Source of the DNA: Noviherbaspirillum cavernae
Lineage (GTDB): Bacteria; Pseudomonadota; Gammaproteobacteria; Burkholderiales; Burkholderiaceae_D
Reading direction: 5' to 3'
NCBI RefSeq assembly: GCF_003590875.1
Contig: NZ_QYUN01000003.1
Coordinates: 558,001-622,000, forward strand
DNA length: 64,000 nt
Part shown: positions 18,283 to 26,450 of the stretch, piece by piece
Layout: each line of letters starts with the position of its first letter
Position numbering within the stretch: position 1 is the first letter of the stretch
The notes under the pieces: generated by a model
What the model was told of the DNA's origin: nothing
The model's input: the letters and a program-made list of their open reading frames with translations, nothing else
Databases searched by the model: none
Translations under genes and position numbers: made by a program

Positions 18283-18696
18283 ATGGAAATTGACGAAATC
18301 GAGCAATGGCTGCAGGAGCAGCCGCTTGATGAACCGGTCGAAATAGACGGCGAGTCAGTCTACTTGAAGGTGTGCGCGTCTGGCGCGGAGCTGGGCGCGC
18401 ATTTGATCCAGTCTTATACGCAGGTTCAGCTGCAAGATGCGCTGAAGCTCGGGTTCAACAGCGCGATGCGGTTTGATGCCGGCCTGGGGCAGACACCCGA
18501 TGGCAGCGCACTGGTGTTGACGCAATGGTTGCCGCACGTGAGCGGCTGGTCGGACGCCGCAGAGCCGCTGGAAAACATTCTGAATCAATTGAGCATGTGG
18601 CGCGCGGCGCTCACACCGGAAGAACCCGGGCCGGCGAGCCAGATCGTCGATCGCAACGAACAACGTCTACGCATGCTCTTCGCAGGGGTCAAATGA
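18283..18696 (+). CDS. T3SS chaperone-like protein, HrpG-like
   Basis: 137 residues, acidic, cytoplasmic, with the alternating helix/strand pattern of CesT-type type III chaperones (LKVCASGAELGAHLIQ, ALVLTQWLPHV). It starts five bases after the preceding stop and overlaps the secretin gene by four bases, showing translational coupling. HrpG is the positional equivalent in P. syringae. Substrate unknown; the small pilin candidate at 21691 is a possible partner. Confidence 0.6.
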   Translation: MEIDEIEQWLQEQPLDEPVEIDGESVYLKVCASGAELGAHLIQSYTQVQLQDALKLGFNSAMRFDAGLGQTPDGSALVLTQWLPHVSGWSDAAEPLENILNQLSMWRAALTPEEPGPASQIVDRNEQRLRMLFAGVK

Positions 18697-20678
18697 TGAA
18701 TACTTTCGACATGAAACGCTGGCTGACCGTCATCCTGGTTGCCTGTTCCCTGCTATGGACCCCGGCGGCAAAGGCGGCAACGCCTTCCGGCTGGAAGGAT
18801 ACCGGACTGTCCATCAACGCCAACGGCATGTCCTTGCGCGACGTGCTCAATGAATTCGGCCGCACTTATGGCGTGCGCCTTGCCAGCAGCGTGAGCGACG
18901 GCAGGATGGTGAGGGGGCGCCTGAAGGCTGACAGCGGCACCGAATTCATGGATCGGCTGGCGCAGGAATACAAGTTTCGCTGGTTTGTCTACAACGACAC
19001 GCTGCATGTCGTGCCGCGCGACGACAACACCTCCATGCGTCTGGAGGTGGGCGAGGATGCGGTGCAGGATGCGAAGGCGGCGCTGATCGGTCTGGGCCTG
19101 TTCGACAGCCGGTTCGGCTGGGGTGAACTGCCGGACGAAGGCGTGGTGATCGTCAGCGGCCCGCGTGCCTATGTGGACCTGGCGCGCGGCGTGCTGATGC
19201 CCAGCAAGGAAAAGGAAGTGCAGAAGGGCAAGCAAATCATGTTGTTTCGCTTGAAGTATGCAAGCGCTACCGACCGTGTGATCAATACGCGCGGGCAATC
19301 CGAGACCATCCCGGGCGTCAAGAGCATTCTGAACGGCCTGCTGCTTGGCCCGGAATCGCCGGAAAAGTTGAGCAGTGGCCACGGCAAGTTCGATGCGGCA
19401 AGCGGCAAGCGTTCGCGCGAAGAAAAAACCGGCAGGGGCATGGCGCAAGAGGTTGACACCTATGGTGCGTCGTCCAAGGTGCGGGCCGCCCGCGACAGCG
19501 AGGATGACGGCGGCAACGAGCGTGCGGCCAAAGCCAGGAAGGCAGCGCGAGACGATCATCCGCGCATTGAAGCCAACCCGGCGCTCAATGCAATCATGAT
19601 TTACGACAACGTCAACAAGCGCGAGATGTACAAGGCGCTGATTGCGGAACTGGACGTCGAACCGCAACAGGTCGAGATCGAAGCATTGATCGTCGATATC
19701 GATCGCAGCCAATTGTCCGAGCTGGGCGTTGAATGGAGCGTTCGCAGCGGCAATACCGTCGCGACCATGAACAGCACGATGGCGGATTCGCTGGGAACCG
19801 ACCTGCCGTTGCCCGGTGCGACGCTCCTGATCAGCAACGCGGCCCGCTTTTACGCCCGACTGAAGGCGCTCGAAGGCCGCGGTCAGGCACATGTACTGGC
19901 AAAGCCGACCGTGCTGACGCTCGATAACGTGGCTGCTGTTCTCGACCTGAGTCAAACTGCCTATGTGTCCCTGGTTGGCGAGCGCGTTGCCGATCTGGCC
20001 AGCGTGAGTGCCGGCACCATGCTGCGCGTCGTGCCGCGTATCGTGCACGAAGGCGACAACACCCGGGTGCGGCTGGAAGTGGACATCGAGGATGGCGCGC
20101 TGAACGATCCCAGCCTGAAATCCGGTGTGACGCGCTCAACCATCAGCACGCAGGCCATTGTCGATATGCAGCAAACCCTGATGATTGGCGGGTATCACGC
20201 GGAATCCGTGACGAATAATCTGCAAAAGGTGCCGCTGTTGGGCGATGTGCCGGTGGTCGGCAACCTGTTCCGCAGCACCACCGAGAATCACAGCACCCGT
20301 GAACGCCTGTTCCTTATCACCCCGCGTCTGACCGGCTCGACCGGCACACCTGCGCCGACCCGTTCCAAGGTTTCCAGGGTAGGGCAGAAGGTGATCAAGG
20401 AAGACAATAGTGGAGTGACGAGACTGCCGGAATCGTTAAACCTCGATTACGAGCGGGACGGCAAAACAATGCCGCCGGCCGCCCTGGCCACTCCTGCGGC
20501 ACCCGTCTCCCGCAGCGAAGCATCATCGCCCAGGCCGGAATCCGGCAGTGCGCCTGTCGTGCAACCCGCATCATTGCGGATGACCGACTCGATTGGCGCG
20601 GGGACGCAACAGGCGCCAGCCAAACGCAAGTGCGCCAGGCCCAAGGGCACACCGCTTGTTCCGCTCAAACCGGCTTGA
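18693..20678 (+). CDS. sctC: T3SS outer-membrane secretin SctC
   Basis: 661 residues. An N-terminal signal peptide (MKRWLTVILVACSLL...AKAA) is followed by two small N domains (LSINANGMSLRDVLNEFG; FRLKYASATDRVI) and the secretin domain from about residue 340. The family signature VPLLGDVPVVGNLFR is intact near residue 515. A low-complexity charged insert (about 225-300) separates N1 from the rest. The ATG overlaps the previous stop. The protein forms the outer-membrane ring. Confidence 0.95.
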   Translation: MMNTFDMKRWLTVILVACSLLWTPAAKAATPSGWKDTGLSINANGMSLRDVLNEFGRTYGVRLASSVSDGRMVRGRLKADSGTEFMDRLAQEYKFRWFVYNDTLHVVPRDDNTSMRLEVGEDAVQDAKAALIGLGLFDSRFGWGELPDEGVVIVSGPRAYVDLARGVLMPSKEKEVQKGKQIMLFRLKYASATDRVINTRGQSETIPGVKSILNGLLLGPESPEKLSSGHGKFDAASGKRSREEKTGRGMAQEVDTYGASSKVRAARDSEDDGGNERAAKARKAARDDHPRIEANPALNAIMIYDNVNKREMYKALIAELDVEPQQVEIEALIVDIDRSQLSELGVEWSVRSGNTVATMNSTMADSLGTDLPLPGATLLISNAARFYARLKALEGRGQAHVLAKPTVLTLDNVAAVLDLSQTAYVSLVGERVADLASVSAGTMLRVVPRIVHEGDNTRVRLEVDIEDGALNDPSLKSGVTRSTISTQAIVDMQQTLMIGGYHAESVTNNLQKVPLLGDVPVVGNLFRSTTENHSTRERLFLITPRLTGSTGTPAPTRSKVSRVGQKVIKEDNSGVTRLPESLNLDYERDGKTMPPAALATPAAPVSRSEASSPRPESGSAPVVQPASLRMTDSIGAGTQQAPAKRKCARPKGTPLVPLKPA

Positions 20679-20839
20679 TTCTTCCCGGTCAAGCCTGCAG
20701 ACGTACCGATGTCGCCGGAGATCAAGAATGGTGTTGACGTTGAAATCGCAAGGGAACTGCTGCGCATGTCGGCACTACCCATCTGCATGGTCATCCGGGA
20801 TCATCAGGATCATTTCCGGATATCGCCATCTTGAGTAAG

Positions 20840-21352
20840 ATGACATACCTACTTGGCATTGCCATCGGCAATCAGCCTCCTGACACAGCGTGTGGACAAA
20901 CGAAGGCCAGAATCGTGCAGCTAGAAATTTTCGATGCAGCCGGCGTGCTGGATGGCTCCGCGGGGAGCATGAACAGCTTTTTGCGTGACCTTGTCGAACT
21001 TGCCGGTCAGGTCGATCAGACCCATGTCGCGCCAGTCCTCGAACTCCAGTTTGGCGAGGTCATTACCAGGACGGCCGTGGTGCTTGGTGGTGAGGCGCAA
21101 TACCTCTCGATCACCGCCTTGCTGCCTCGTGGCGAACAACCGGAGTCCAGTGTCCGCCTGCCCCGGCATTTCGCTGCATCGCGGCCCCGTGCCGGTGAAT
21201 ATGAATTCCTGTGGCACGCGGATGAAGGGTGCCATGTCGTTGTTCGTAACATTCCCGTCAAGGACCTGGCTGATGAAGCTGGCGTCCTTGATGCCATCCT
21301 GGATACGTCGGAGTTTGCCAAAGCATGGTGGCGACAGGCGTCCGCTCACTGA
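20840..21352 (+). CDS. T3SS-cluster protein, possible chaperone or HrpV-like regulator
   Basis: 170 residues from the ATG (a TTG nine bases earlier is also in frame); ribosome site weak. It is soluble, with mixed strands and helices (LELQFGEVITRTAVVLG, GEYEFLWHADEGCHVVVRN), a pattern compatible with a CesT fold. In P. syringae the genes after hrcC are hrpT and hrpV, so this sits where hrpV would be. I see no sequence motif that decides between chaperone and regulator. Confidence 0.5.
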   Translation: MTYLLGIAIGNQPPDTACGQTKARIVQLEIFDAAGVLDGSAGSMNSFLRDLVELAGQVDQTHVAPVLELQFGEVITRTAVVLGGEAQYLSITALLPRGEQPESSVRLPRHFAASRPRAGEYEFLWHADEGCHVVVRNIPVKDLADEAGVLDAILDTSEFAKAWWRQASAH

Positions 21353-21595
21353 AAGTCGCAGCAGCCTGATTGACCGTTTGCCCGGGCTCCACGCGAAAAA
21401 CGCTCAGGACTAGCGCGAAAAGCCACACTCCGTCGCATCGACATGCCGGCAAGCGAACTGGCCGTCGGTTGTTCTTCAACGACCGTAATGCACCTTGCCA
21501 GGCGACTCGCCCAACAGCATCAGCACCATGTTGCATGGTCAAACCCTTGCGATGCACTGCGTTGGACAGCATGGGAAAAGATTTTTCAGAATCCC

Positions 21596-21624
21596 GGAAC
21601 CGTTTTTCGCGTGCGAGTCACTCA
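21596..21624 (+). promoter_or_regulatory. hrp box before the pilin-candidate gene
   Basis: GGAACC, 16 bases, TCACTCA, 67 bases before the ATG at 21691. The stretch 21353-21595 before it holds no supported gene. Confidence 0.85.
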
Positions 21625-21690
21625 TGTATGACCGTTCACGCATGTGGCGATCAAAAATATCAGTCTATCAACCGTGATATGGAGGTAAAT

Positions 21691-21861
21691 ATGGGTGCAG
21701 GTGTTAGTTTGGGTCTGACTAAAGCAGCCGAGATGGCGGCTCATGGGGTCGAGGCTAAATCACTCGCGGATGCTGTGATGCGTATGGAAACGAATCGCGT
21801 CATGGCCAACATGAAGGGTGCAGCCAAGATATCGGGAGATGCAAACTCTATTGGCGTGTAA
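21691..21861 (+). CDS. Very small HrpL-regulated protein, Hrp pilin candidate (56 aa)
   Basis: The strong GGAGG ribosome site 4-5 bases before the ATG, the near-consensus hrp box and a perfect hairpin right after the stop (21867-21898) mark a short, highly expressed transcript. The product begins MGAGVSLGLTKAAEMAAHG, has no Cys, Trp, Tyr or Phe, and ends AAKISGDANSIGV. That composition and size fit HrpA-type T3SS pilins, and no other sctF gene is recognisable in the window. The motif AVMRMETNRVMANMKGAAK is shared with the next gene and with the 247-residue protein at 16793. The pilin role is inference. Confidence 0.6.
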   Translation: MGAGVSLGLTKAAEMAAHGVEAKSLADAVMRMETNRVMANMKGAAKISGDANSIGV

Positions 21862-21866
21862 TTGCG

Positions 21867-21898
21867 GACTCGGCAAATGAAGCATCATTTGCCGAGTC
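21867..21898 (+). terminator. Perfect hairpin after the 56-aa gene
   Basis: A 14-base perfect stem (GACTCGGCAAATGA) with a four-base AGCA loop. No T-run follows, so it may protect the 3' end of the small mRNA or attenuate read-through to 22043 rather than act as a classical terminator. Confidence 0.6.
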
Positions 21899-22042
21899 AA
21901 ATCCTGATGCGGCGAACGGTTCGCATATGGGTCATGGAGCATGAATCCAGCAGAATGCGGAGAACGGCTTTCATTCCATGTGGATGCATGAAATGGAGCG
22001 CGTTTATTCCGGGGCTGGAAATTTCATTGGGAGGATAACATC

Positions 22043-22225
22043 GTGAAGATGAATGATAGTGCCGCCGTCGAGCAATACAAAATGGCGCAAGCTCAGGAAA
22101 AGAAGATGTTGCGGGTGTCGCAGGAGTCGTTCGATGCTGCGCTGTGGCGTATGGAGCAGCAAAACGCAATCGGGAAAATCAAGGGTTTCGACAAACTTGC
22201 CAAATCGATCATCGATGCAGCATAA
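22043..22225 (+). CDS. Small T3SS-cluster protein (60 aa)
   Basis: A GTG start, preceded by GGGAGG with an 8-base gap, opens a 60-codon frame; an ATG two codons on is the alternative. The product is helical; its end (ALWRMEQQNAIGKIKGFDKL) aligns with the C-terminal motif of the 56-residue protein just upstream and of the protein at 16793. No own hrp box was seen, so it is likely expressed by read-through from 21691. It could be a second filament subunit or its partner. Confidence 0.5.
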   Translation: MKMNDSAAVEQYKMAQAQEKKMLRVSQESFDAALWRMEQQNAIGKIKGFDKLAKSIIDAA

Positions 22226-22512
22226 ACCGGCAAGTTGAAAAATTCCCCAGACCAGTGGCGGAAATGATGGACATGCGGCGATCGATGCTGCCTTGTCCAT
22301 CCTTCGCCTCAGGTTGGAAATCGTTGAGATGGCGCTGAGCCTCATCGGCAATCAGCGACAAGGCGCGATAAGACAACAGACTCTGGCAATTGCGGCAGAC
22401 CAGGGTTTTGAACAGCATCGCAAGCCGACACGATCAGTTTCTGAAGCCGATGAATCGGCTCATGCCATGGGCAGCGTCATGCGCAGCCTTTAACCCATAT
22501 CGGAAGCATGTC

Positions 22513-24057
22513 ATGGATCGGAATTGTGGTTACGTATCGGATGTTGAATACCCAGCGGGATTCTTTTGTGAGCAATCCCCGGCGCATCTGAATTTTGCCT
22601 GCATATTGAACGGGATCGAGCCGATACCGCTTGACAGGCCTTTTACCTACTTCGAGCTCGGCTTTGGTCAGGGACTTACGTCGAATATTCTCGCTGCCGG
22701 TAATCCGCAAGGAAAATTCTATGCGGCCGATATCAATCCTGTCCAGGTGGCCAGTGCACGAAAACTGGCCGCCGCCGCATGCCTGGAGAACCTGACGCTA
22801 TTCGAGAGCAGCTTTGCCGAACTGGCGGAAGGAAGCGTGCCCGACCTGCCGCAATTCGATTTCATCACGATGCATGGAATCTATACGTGGGTCGTGCCGG
22901 AACAGCGCAAGCACATCGTCAACTTTGTCGATCGTTATCTGAAACCGGGCGGCATCGTTTTTCTGGGCTATAACGCAATGCCGGGCTGGGCTTCAACATT
23001 GCCTCTGCAACGACTCATGCTGGAGCATGCTGATCAACATCCGGATCGAAGCGACATTCAGGTACAGAAAGCAGGACGATTCGTCGAGCGGCTGCACGAT
23101 CTCAAGGCGTCTTACTTTGTCGATAATCCGAATCTGGAGCATCGATTGCAGACATTGAAGACGCTCAATCCCGATTACCTCGCACATGAGTACATGAATC
23201 GAGGCTGGCAGCCGCTGTATCACGCCGACATCGCGCGGGATTTCGGTGTTGCCGGGCTGGACTATGCGGGATCGGCGGACTTGCCAATGGCATTTCCGCA
23301 TCTGTATCTGACACCGGAACAGCGACGGTTGCTCGACGAGATTCCGGATCCTGTCCTGCGAGAGACTGCGACGGACTTTTGTCGCAACACGCTCTTTCGC
23401 AGGGACATATTCGTGCGCGACATCCGGCGGATGACACAGGCGCGGCAATCGGAGTGGCTGCAACAGCTTGGATTGGCGCTCACGGTTCTTCGTGATACCG
23501 CCACAACGACCATGGAGGTCGGCATCGGCATCGGTGCCGTGAGCGGCAGGGACGACCTGTATATCCCGGTGCTCGATGCGCTTGAAACGGGACCGAAAAC
23601 CTTAATGGAGCTGGCAACACTTCCTCAATTGCGTACTCAAAAGCTGTCAACCCTGGCTGAAATCGCAGCACTCTTGACTGCGTCAGGTCAGGCATCGCCA
23701 TTTTTTCTGTGCTCCGCGACGATGGAGTGCGAATCCGCGCGCCGCATGAATCAATCGATTGCATTGCATTCTCTCGGCAGTGACAGCTATCAGGCGCTTG
23801 CTTCACCTTTGTTGGGCAGCGGTGTCGTTGCCGGACTGGTACAGCGCCTGGTGTATCTCGCCATGTGCCGGGAGTCCATTGATGTGAATGCCATTGCCAT
23901 GGACGCATGGAAGGGCATGCTGGCCAAGGGGGGGCGTGTCACAAAAGACGGAATACCGCTTGAATCGGAGGAGGCGAGCATCGCCGAACTGGAGGTGATT
24001 GTTCAGGCCATTCTCGATCGCCGCGTTCCAATCTGGCGTCAACTGAAGGTGCTGTGA
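22513..24057 (+). CDS. SAM-dependent methyltransferase with C-terminal regulatory domain
   Basis: 514 residues from the ATG at 22513, with GGAAG upstream. A class I methyltransferase fold is shown by YFELGFGQGLTSNILA (SAM-binding motif I, about 46-61), AADINPVQVASA (motif II) and FDFITMHGIYTWV (motif IV). Residues about 220 to the end look like the methyltransferase regulatory domain that follows this type of catalytic domain in many proteobacteria. Substrate unknown. It is unusual in a T3SS cluster; it has no hrp box of its own that I could see and could be cargo, an effector or a surface-modification enzyme. Confidence 0.8.
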   Translation: MDRNCGYVSDVEYPAGFFCEQSPAHLNFACILNGIEPIPLDRPFTYFELGFGQGLTSNILAAGNPQGKFYAADINPVQVASARKLAAAACLENLTLFESSFAELAEGSVPDLPQFDFITMHGIYTWVVPEQRKHIVNFVDRYLKPGGIVFLGYNAMPGWASTLPLQRLMLEHADQHPDRSDIQVQKAGRFVERLHDLKASYFVDNPNLEHRLQTLKTLNPDYLAHEYMNRGWQPLYHADIARDFGVAGLDYAGSADLPMAFPHLYLTPEQRRLLDEIPDPVLRETATDFCRNTLFRRDIFVRDIRRMTQARQSEWLQQLGLALTVLRDTATTTMEVGIGIGAVSGRDDLYIPVLDALETGPKTLMELATLPQLRTQKLSTLAEIAALLTASGQASPFFLCSATMECESARRMNQSIALHSLGSDSYQALASPLLGSGVVAGLVQRLVYLAMCRESIDVNAIAMDAWKGMLAKGGRVTKDGIPLESEEASIAELEVIVQAILDRRVPIWRQLKVL

Positions 24058-24061
24058 TGTC

Positions 24062-24310
24062 AGCGTAAGGCATGTCCTGGTTATCGAGATAGCCAGGATG
24101 CGCAGTCTTGCACGCGCGGTGCGCCGCGTATTCTCCAGCGCCGCCAACTGCGCTTCGGTTGGCACGTCCCCGACACGGCACATGATGCCTCACTGCTGCA
24201 AGCGTTTCCTGAGGGATTCAAGATCACGGCGTAGCCAGATCGAGCGCACGCCGGATGGTGAAACGACGATGCCGCACTTGCCCCGCTCGTTGCAGACGCG
24301 GACCATGCCG
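24062..24310 (-). pseudogene. Remnant of an IS481-like integrase/transposase
   Basis: On the minus strand three frames in succession read as C-terminal transposase pieces: MVRVCNERG and GIVVSPSGVRSIWLRRDLE in one frame, then TEAQLAALE in a second and TAHPGYLDNQDMPYA in a third. These are motifs of common DDE integrases of the ISL/IS481 type. Frameshifts separate them. The first piece overlaps the left end of the duplicated hrpL block, which suggests the element took part in that duplication. Confidence 0.6.
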
Positions 24311-24354
24311 AAACCGCCTGTTCAAGACAAATGCGTGCAGGCCGCTTCGCTGGC

Positions 24355-24918
24355 TCAGGCGCATTCCGCCCGCACCGCCGCCCGCACGCGCGATACACGG
24401 GAGCGCACGGTGCCGACCGGGATGTCGAGTTTCTGCGCCGCTTCCTCGTAGGTCGATTCACCTTCCAGCACCGCCTCGAAAGTGGCGCGGATGCCGTACG
24501 GCAGATCGTTCAGCTTGGCATCGACCTTCATGGCCAGCTGGCGCAGCTCGATCAGGAAGGCGGGATCGCTGTGCGCGTCCACGAGCTGTTCGAGCGCCGT
24601 TTCATCGAGCACTTCGCAGCCATGGGCGAGGTTGCGGCGCACCTGGTTGCGCGCGAGATTGAGCGCGATGCCGAACAGCCAGGTGGAAGGCTTCGACAGT
24701 CCGGAGAACCTGTCTGCGCAGCGCAAGGCCTCCATGAAGGTGTTCTGCACGACATCCTCGGCGTCCTCGGCGTTGCGCACATAGCGCTGCACGAAGCGGA
24801 TCAGGTGATGGCGATGCTGGCGGAACAGCTCGTTCAAATCGATGGACCGGTCCGCGCCGCACGCATTGACGGACGATGTCTCGGTGACTCCGGCTGCAAC
24901 AACAGCTGTCTTTGCCAT
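24355..24918 (-). CDS. hrpL: ECF sigma factor HrpL, copy 1
   Basis: 187 residues starting MAKTAVVAAG, with AAGGGGGGAATC before the ATG. Region 2 (ELFRQHRHHLIRFVQRYVRN and DVVQNTFMEAL) and region 4 (YEEAAQKLDIPVGTVRSRVS) are intact; there is no long C-terminal extension. Size and context match HrpL, the ECF sigma factor that reads hrp boxes, and many hrp boxes are present in this window. It differs from copy 2 at about five residues, including R/H in QHRHH and A/T in LVDAHSD. It is transcribed from its own sigma-54 type promoter (24995-25010). Confidence 0.88.
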   Translation of the reverse strand: MAKTAVVAAGVTETSSVNACGADRSIDLNELFRQHRHHLIRFVQRYVRNAEDAEDVVQNTFMEALRCADRFSGLSKPSTWLFGIALNLARNQVRRNLAHGCEVLDETALEQLVDAHSDPAFLIELRQLAMKVDAKLNDLPYGIRATFEAVLEGESTYEEAAQKLDIPVGTVRSRVSRVRAAVRAECA

Positions 24919-24994
24919 GATGATTCCCCCCTTGTGGTGACGTCTCTTGCGATGTCGGCATCGCGATTCACTGTCTGCGTGCGGCTGCCGTGAT

Positions 24995-25010
24995 TGCAAG
25001 TTAGCAGCCG
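24995..25010 (-). promoter_or_regulatory. Sigma-54 type promoter of hrpL copy 1
   Basis: Minus strand CGGCTGCTAACTTGCA: GG and GC separated by ten bases, with a TTGCA -12 element. In P. syringae and Erwinia hrpL is driven by sigma-54 with HrpS-type activators, so this fits. It lies 77-92 bases before the ATG. No activator gene is in the window. Confidence 0.7.
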
Positions 25011-25155
25011 GAAACGGGGGGAAATCGAATTGGTGAGGATTGGTGAGACATTGAGAATTGTTGAGGAATTTGCGGCCTTCATGCGTGCTGCGATAGCAGC
25101 CTGTGTTGCCATCACACTCAAGCTGTTCATATCGTGCCGCACCTTGTAAAGGCTT

Positions 25156-25329
25156 GTGATCGTGCAGCTGACGGGTGCGATCTTGTCTGACGAAGCAATG
25201 GGCGCATTCATCCAGACCGGTGCATTTGGAAGATACATTGTGCGCTTTGGACAAGAGCCCAATATCGGGGCCATCAAATCGTGCGAAGCAGGTGTTTTGA
25301 AAGACAAACGGCACAAGCGGATTGTGTAG
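25156..25329 (+). CDS. Doubtful small ORF ending in a terminator
   Basis: A GTG-initiated frame of 57 codons on the strand opposite hrpL, with AAAGG upstream. Its stop codon lies in the loop of a strong hairpin (25308-25343). The product (MGAFIQTGAFGRYIVRFGQE in its middle) has no recognised family and no hrp box was found. Support is the terminator placement only. Confidence 0.25.
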   Translation: MIVQLTGAILSDEAMGAFIQTGAFGRYIVRFGQEPNIGAIKSCEAGVLKDKRHKRIV

Positions 25330-25346
25330 TCCGCTTGTGCCGTCTT
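25308..25346 (+). terminator. Strong intergenic terminator
   Basis: A 14-base perfect stem (ACGGCACAAGCGGA) with an 8-base loop followed by CTTTG. It lies between the two hrpL copies and would stop transcription from either direction. Confidence 0.65.
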
Positions 25347-25415
25347 TGTTGCCGATGCTGGAGAAAATCCGACCTCAACCTGGCTGCAATGAGTTGCGGT
25401 CGTGATTGTTACTCA

Positions 25416-25685
25416 CTAGACGCCAATGGTGGTATGCGATGGGTCGCCCTCGCTATCAGGTGGTGGCGGCGGTGGCGGTGGCGGTGGCGGCGGGATTAGC
25501 ATACCAAGTACACCAAGAAATACTTGCAGCACGATTTCCTCCAAAAAGTTGATTGATGAGATTTGTTGCGTGATGGCTGACATAGGTAGAGACGCGGTGT
25601 TCGATAGTTCCAAAGAAATAAAGAATTCGGGACGCGTACCTCTTTCATTTCCTGTAGCCATGCGATCGGCCAGTATGCTTCTCAC
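25416..25685 (-). CDS. Small ORF with 12-proline tract
   Basis: An 89-codon frame from a GTG at 25685 (ATG nine codons in is the alternative). It holds a hydrophobic stretch, LEEIVLQVFLGVLGMLI, followed by twelve prolines encoded by a CCG/CCA repeat and a short acidic tail. No ribosome site of note and no hrp box upstream. Its plan, a short hydrophobic helix then a polar tail, resembles the 38-residue protein at 26788. It lies between the hrpL copies. Possibly a small secreted or membrane-active protein; possibly not a gene. Confidence 0.35.
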   Translation of the reverse strand: MRSILADRMATGNERGTRPEFFISLELSNTASLPMSAITQQISSINFLEEIVLQVFLGVLGMLIPPPPPPPPPPPPDSEGDPSHTTIGV

Positions 25686-25794
25686 TACTCAAACAGCATT
25701 CAAGATTGCCGAGACGAGCGCCCCGCTCGTTGCAGACGCGGACCATGCCGAACCGCCTGTTCAATGACAAATGCGTGCAGGCCGCTTCGCTGAC

Positions 25795-26358
25795 TCAGGC
25801 GCATTCCGCCCGCACCGCCGCCCGCACGCGCGATACACGGGAGCGCACGGTGCCGACCGGGATGTCGAGTTTCTGCGCCGCTTCCTCGTAGGTCGATTCA
25901 CCTTCCAGCACCGCCTCGAAAGTGGCGCGGATGCCGTACGGCAGATCGTTCAGCTTGGCATCGACCTTCATGGCCAGCTGGCGCAGCTCGATCAGGAAGG
26001 CGGGATCGCTGTGCGTGTCCACGAGCTGTTCGAGCGCCGTTTCATCGAGCACTTCGCAGCCATGGGCGAGGTTGCGGCGCACCTGGTTGCGCGCGAGATT
26101 GAGCGCGATGCCGAACAGCCAGGTGGAAGGCTTCGACAGTCCGGAGAACCTGTCTGCGCAGCGCAAGGCCTCCATGAAGGTGTTCTGCACGACATCCTCG
26201 GCATCCTCGGCGTTGCGCACATAGCGCTGCACGAAACGGATCAGGTGATGGTGATGCTGGCGGAACAGGTCGTTCAAATCGATGGACTGGTTCGCGCCGC
26301 ACGCATTGACGGACGATGTCTCGGTGACTCCGGCTGCAACAACAGCTGTCTTTGCCAT
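25795..26358 (-). CDS. hrpL: ECF sigma factor HrpL, copy 2
   Basis: 187 residues, nearly identical to copy 1. The substitutions are clustered before and in region 2 (GANQSIDLNDLFRQHHHHLIRF against GADRSIDLNELFRQHRHHLIRF). Both frames are intact and both start signals and sigma-54 type promoters are kept, so both are probably functional. Whether the two recognise the same promoters cannot be told from sequence. Downstream on the same strand is the Pro-tract ORF at 25416-25685. Confidence 0.88.
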   Translation of the reverse strand: MAKTAVVAAGVTETSSVNACGANQSIDLNDLFRQHHHHLIRFVQRYVRNAEDAEDVVQNTFMEALRCADRFSGLSKPSTWLFGIALNLARNQVRRNLAHGCEVLDETALEQLVDTHSDPAFLIELRQLAMKVDAKLNDLPYGIRATFEAVLEGESTYEEAAQKLDIPVGTVRSRVSRVRAAVRAECA

Positions 26359-26434
26359 GATGATTCTCCCCTTGTGGTGACGTCTCTTGCGATGTCGGCA
26401 TCGCGATTCACTGTCTGCGTGCGGCTGCCGTGAT

Positions 26435-26450
26435 TGCAAGTTAGCAGCCG
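26435..26450 (-). promoter_or_regulatory. Sigma-54 type promoter of hrpL copy 2
   Basis: Identical to the site of copy 1: CGG-CTGCTAACTT-GCA on the minus strand, 77 bases or so before the ATG. Confidence 0.7.

Larger units (their letters stand above)
24279..25076. repeat. Direct repeat carrying hrpL, copy 1
   Basis: About 800 bases that recur at 25719-26516 with only scattered substitutions and single-base indels. The repeat covers the hrpL coding region, its sigma-54 type promoter and about 70 bases of upstream sequence. Confidence 0.9.

Noticed and set aside
20748..20776. GGAACT...CACTACC upstream of the 170-residue gene
   Set aside because: Spacing is only 13 bases and the final A is missing; the gene is more likely read from the sctC transcript.
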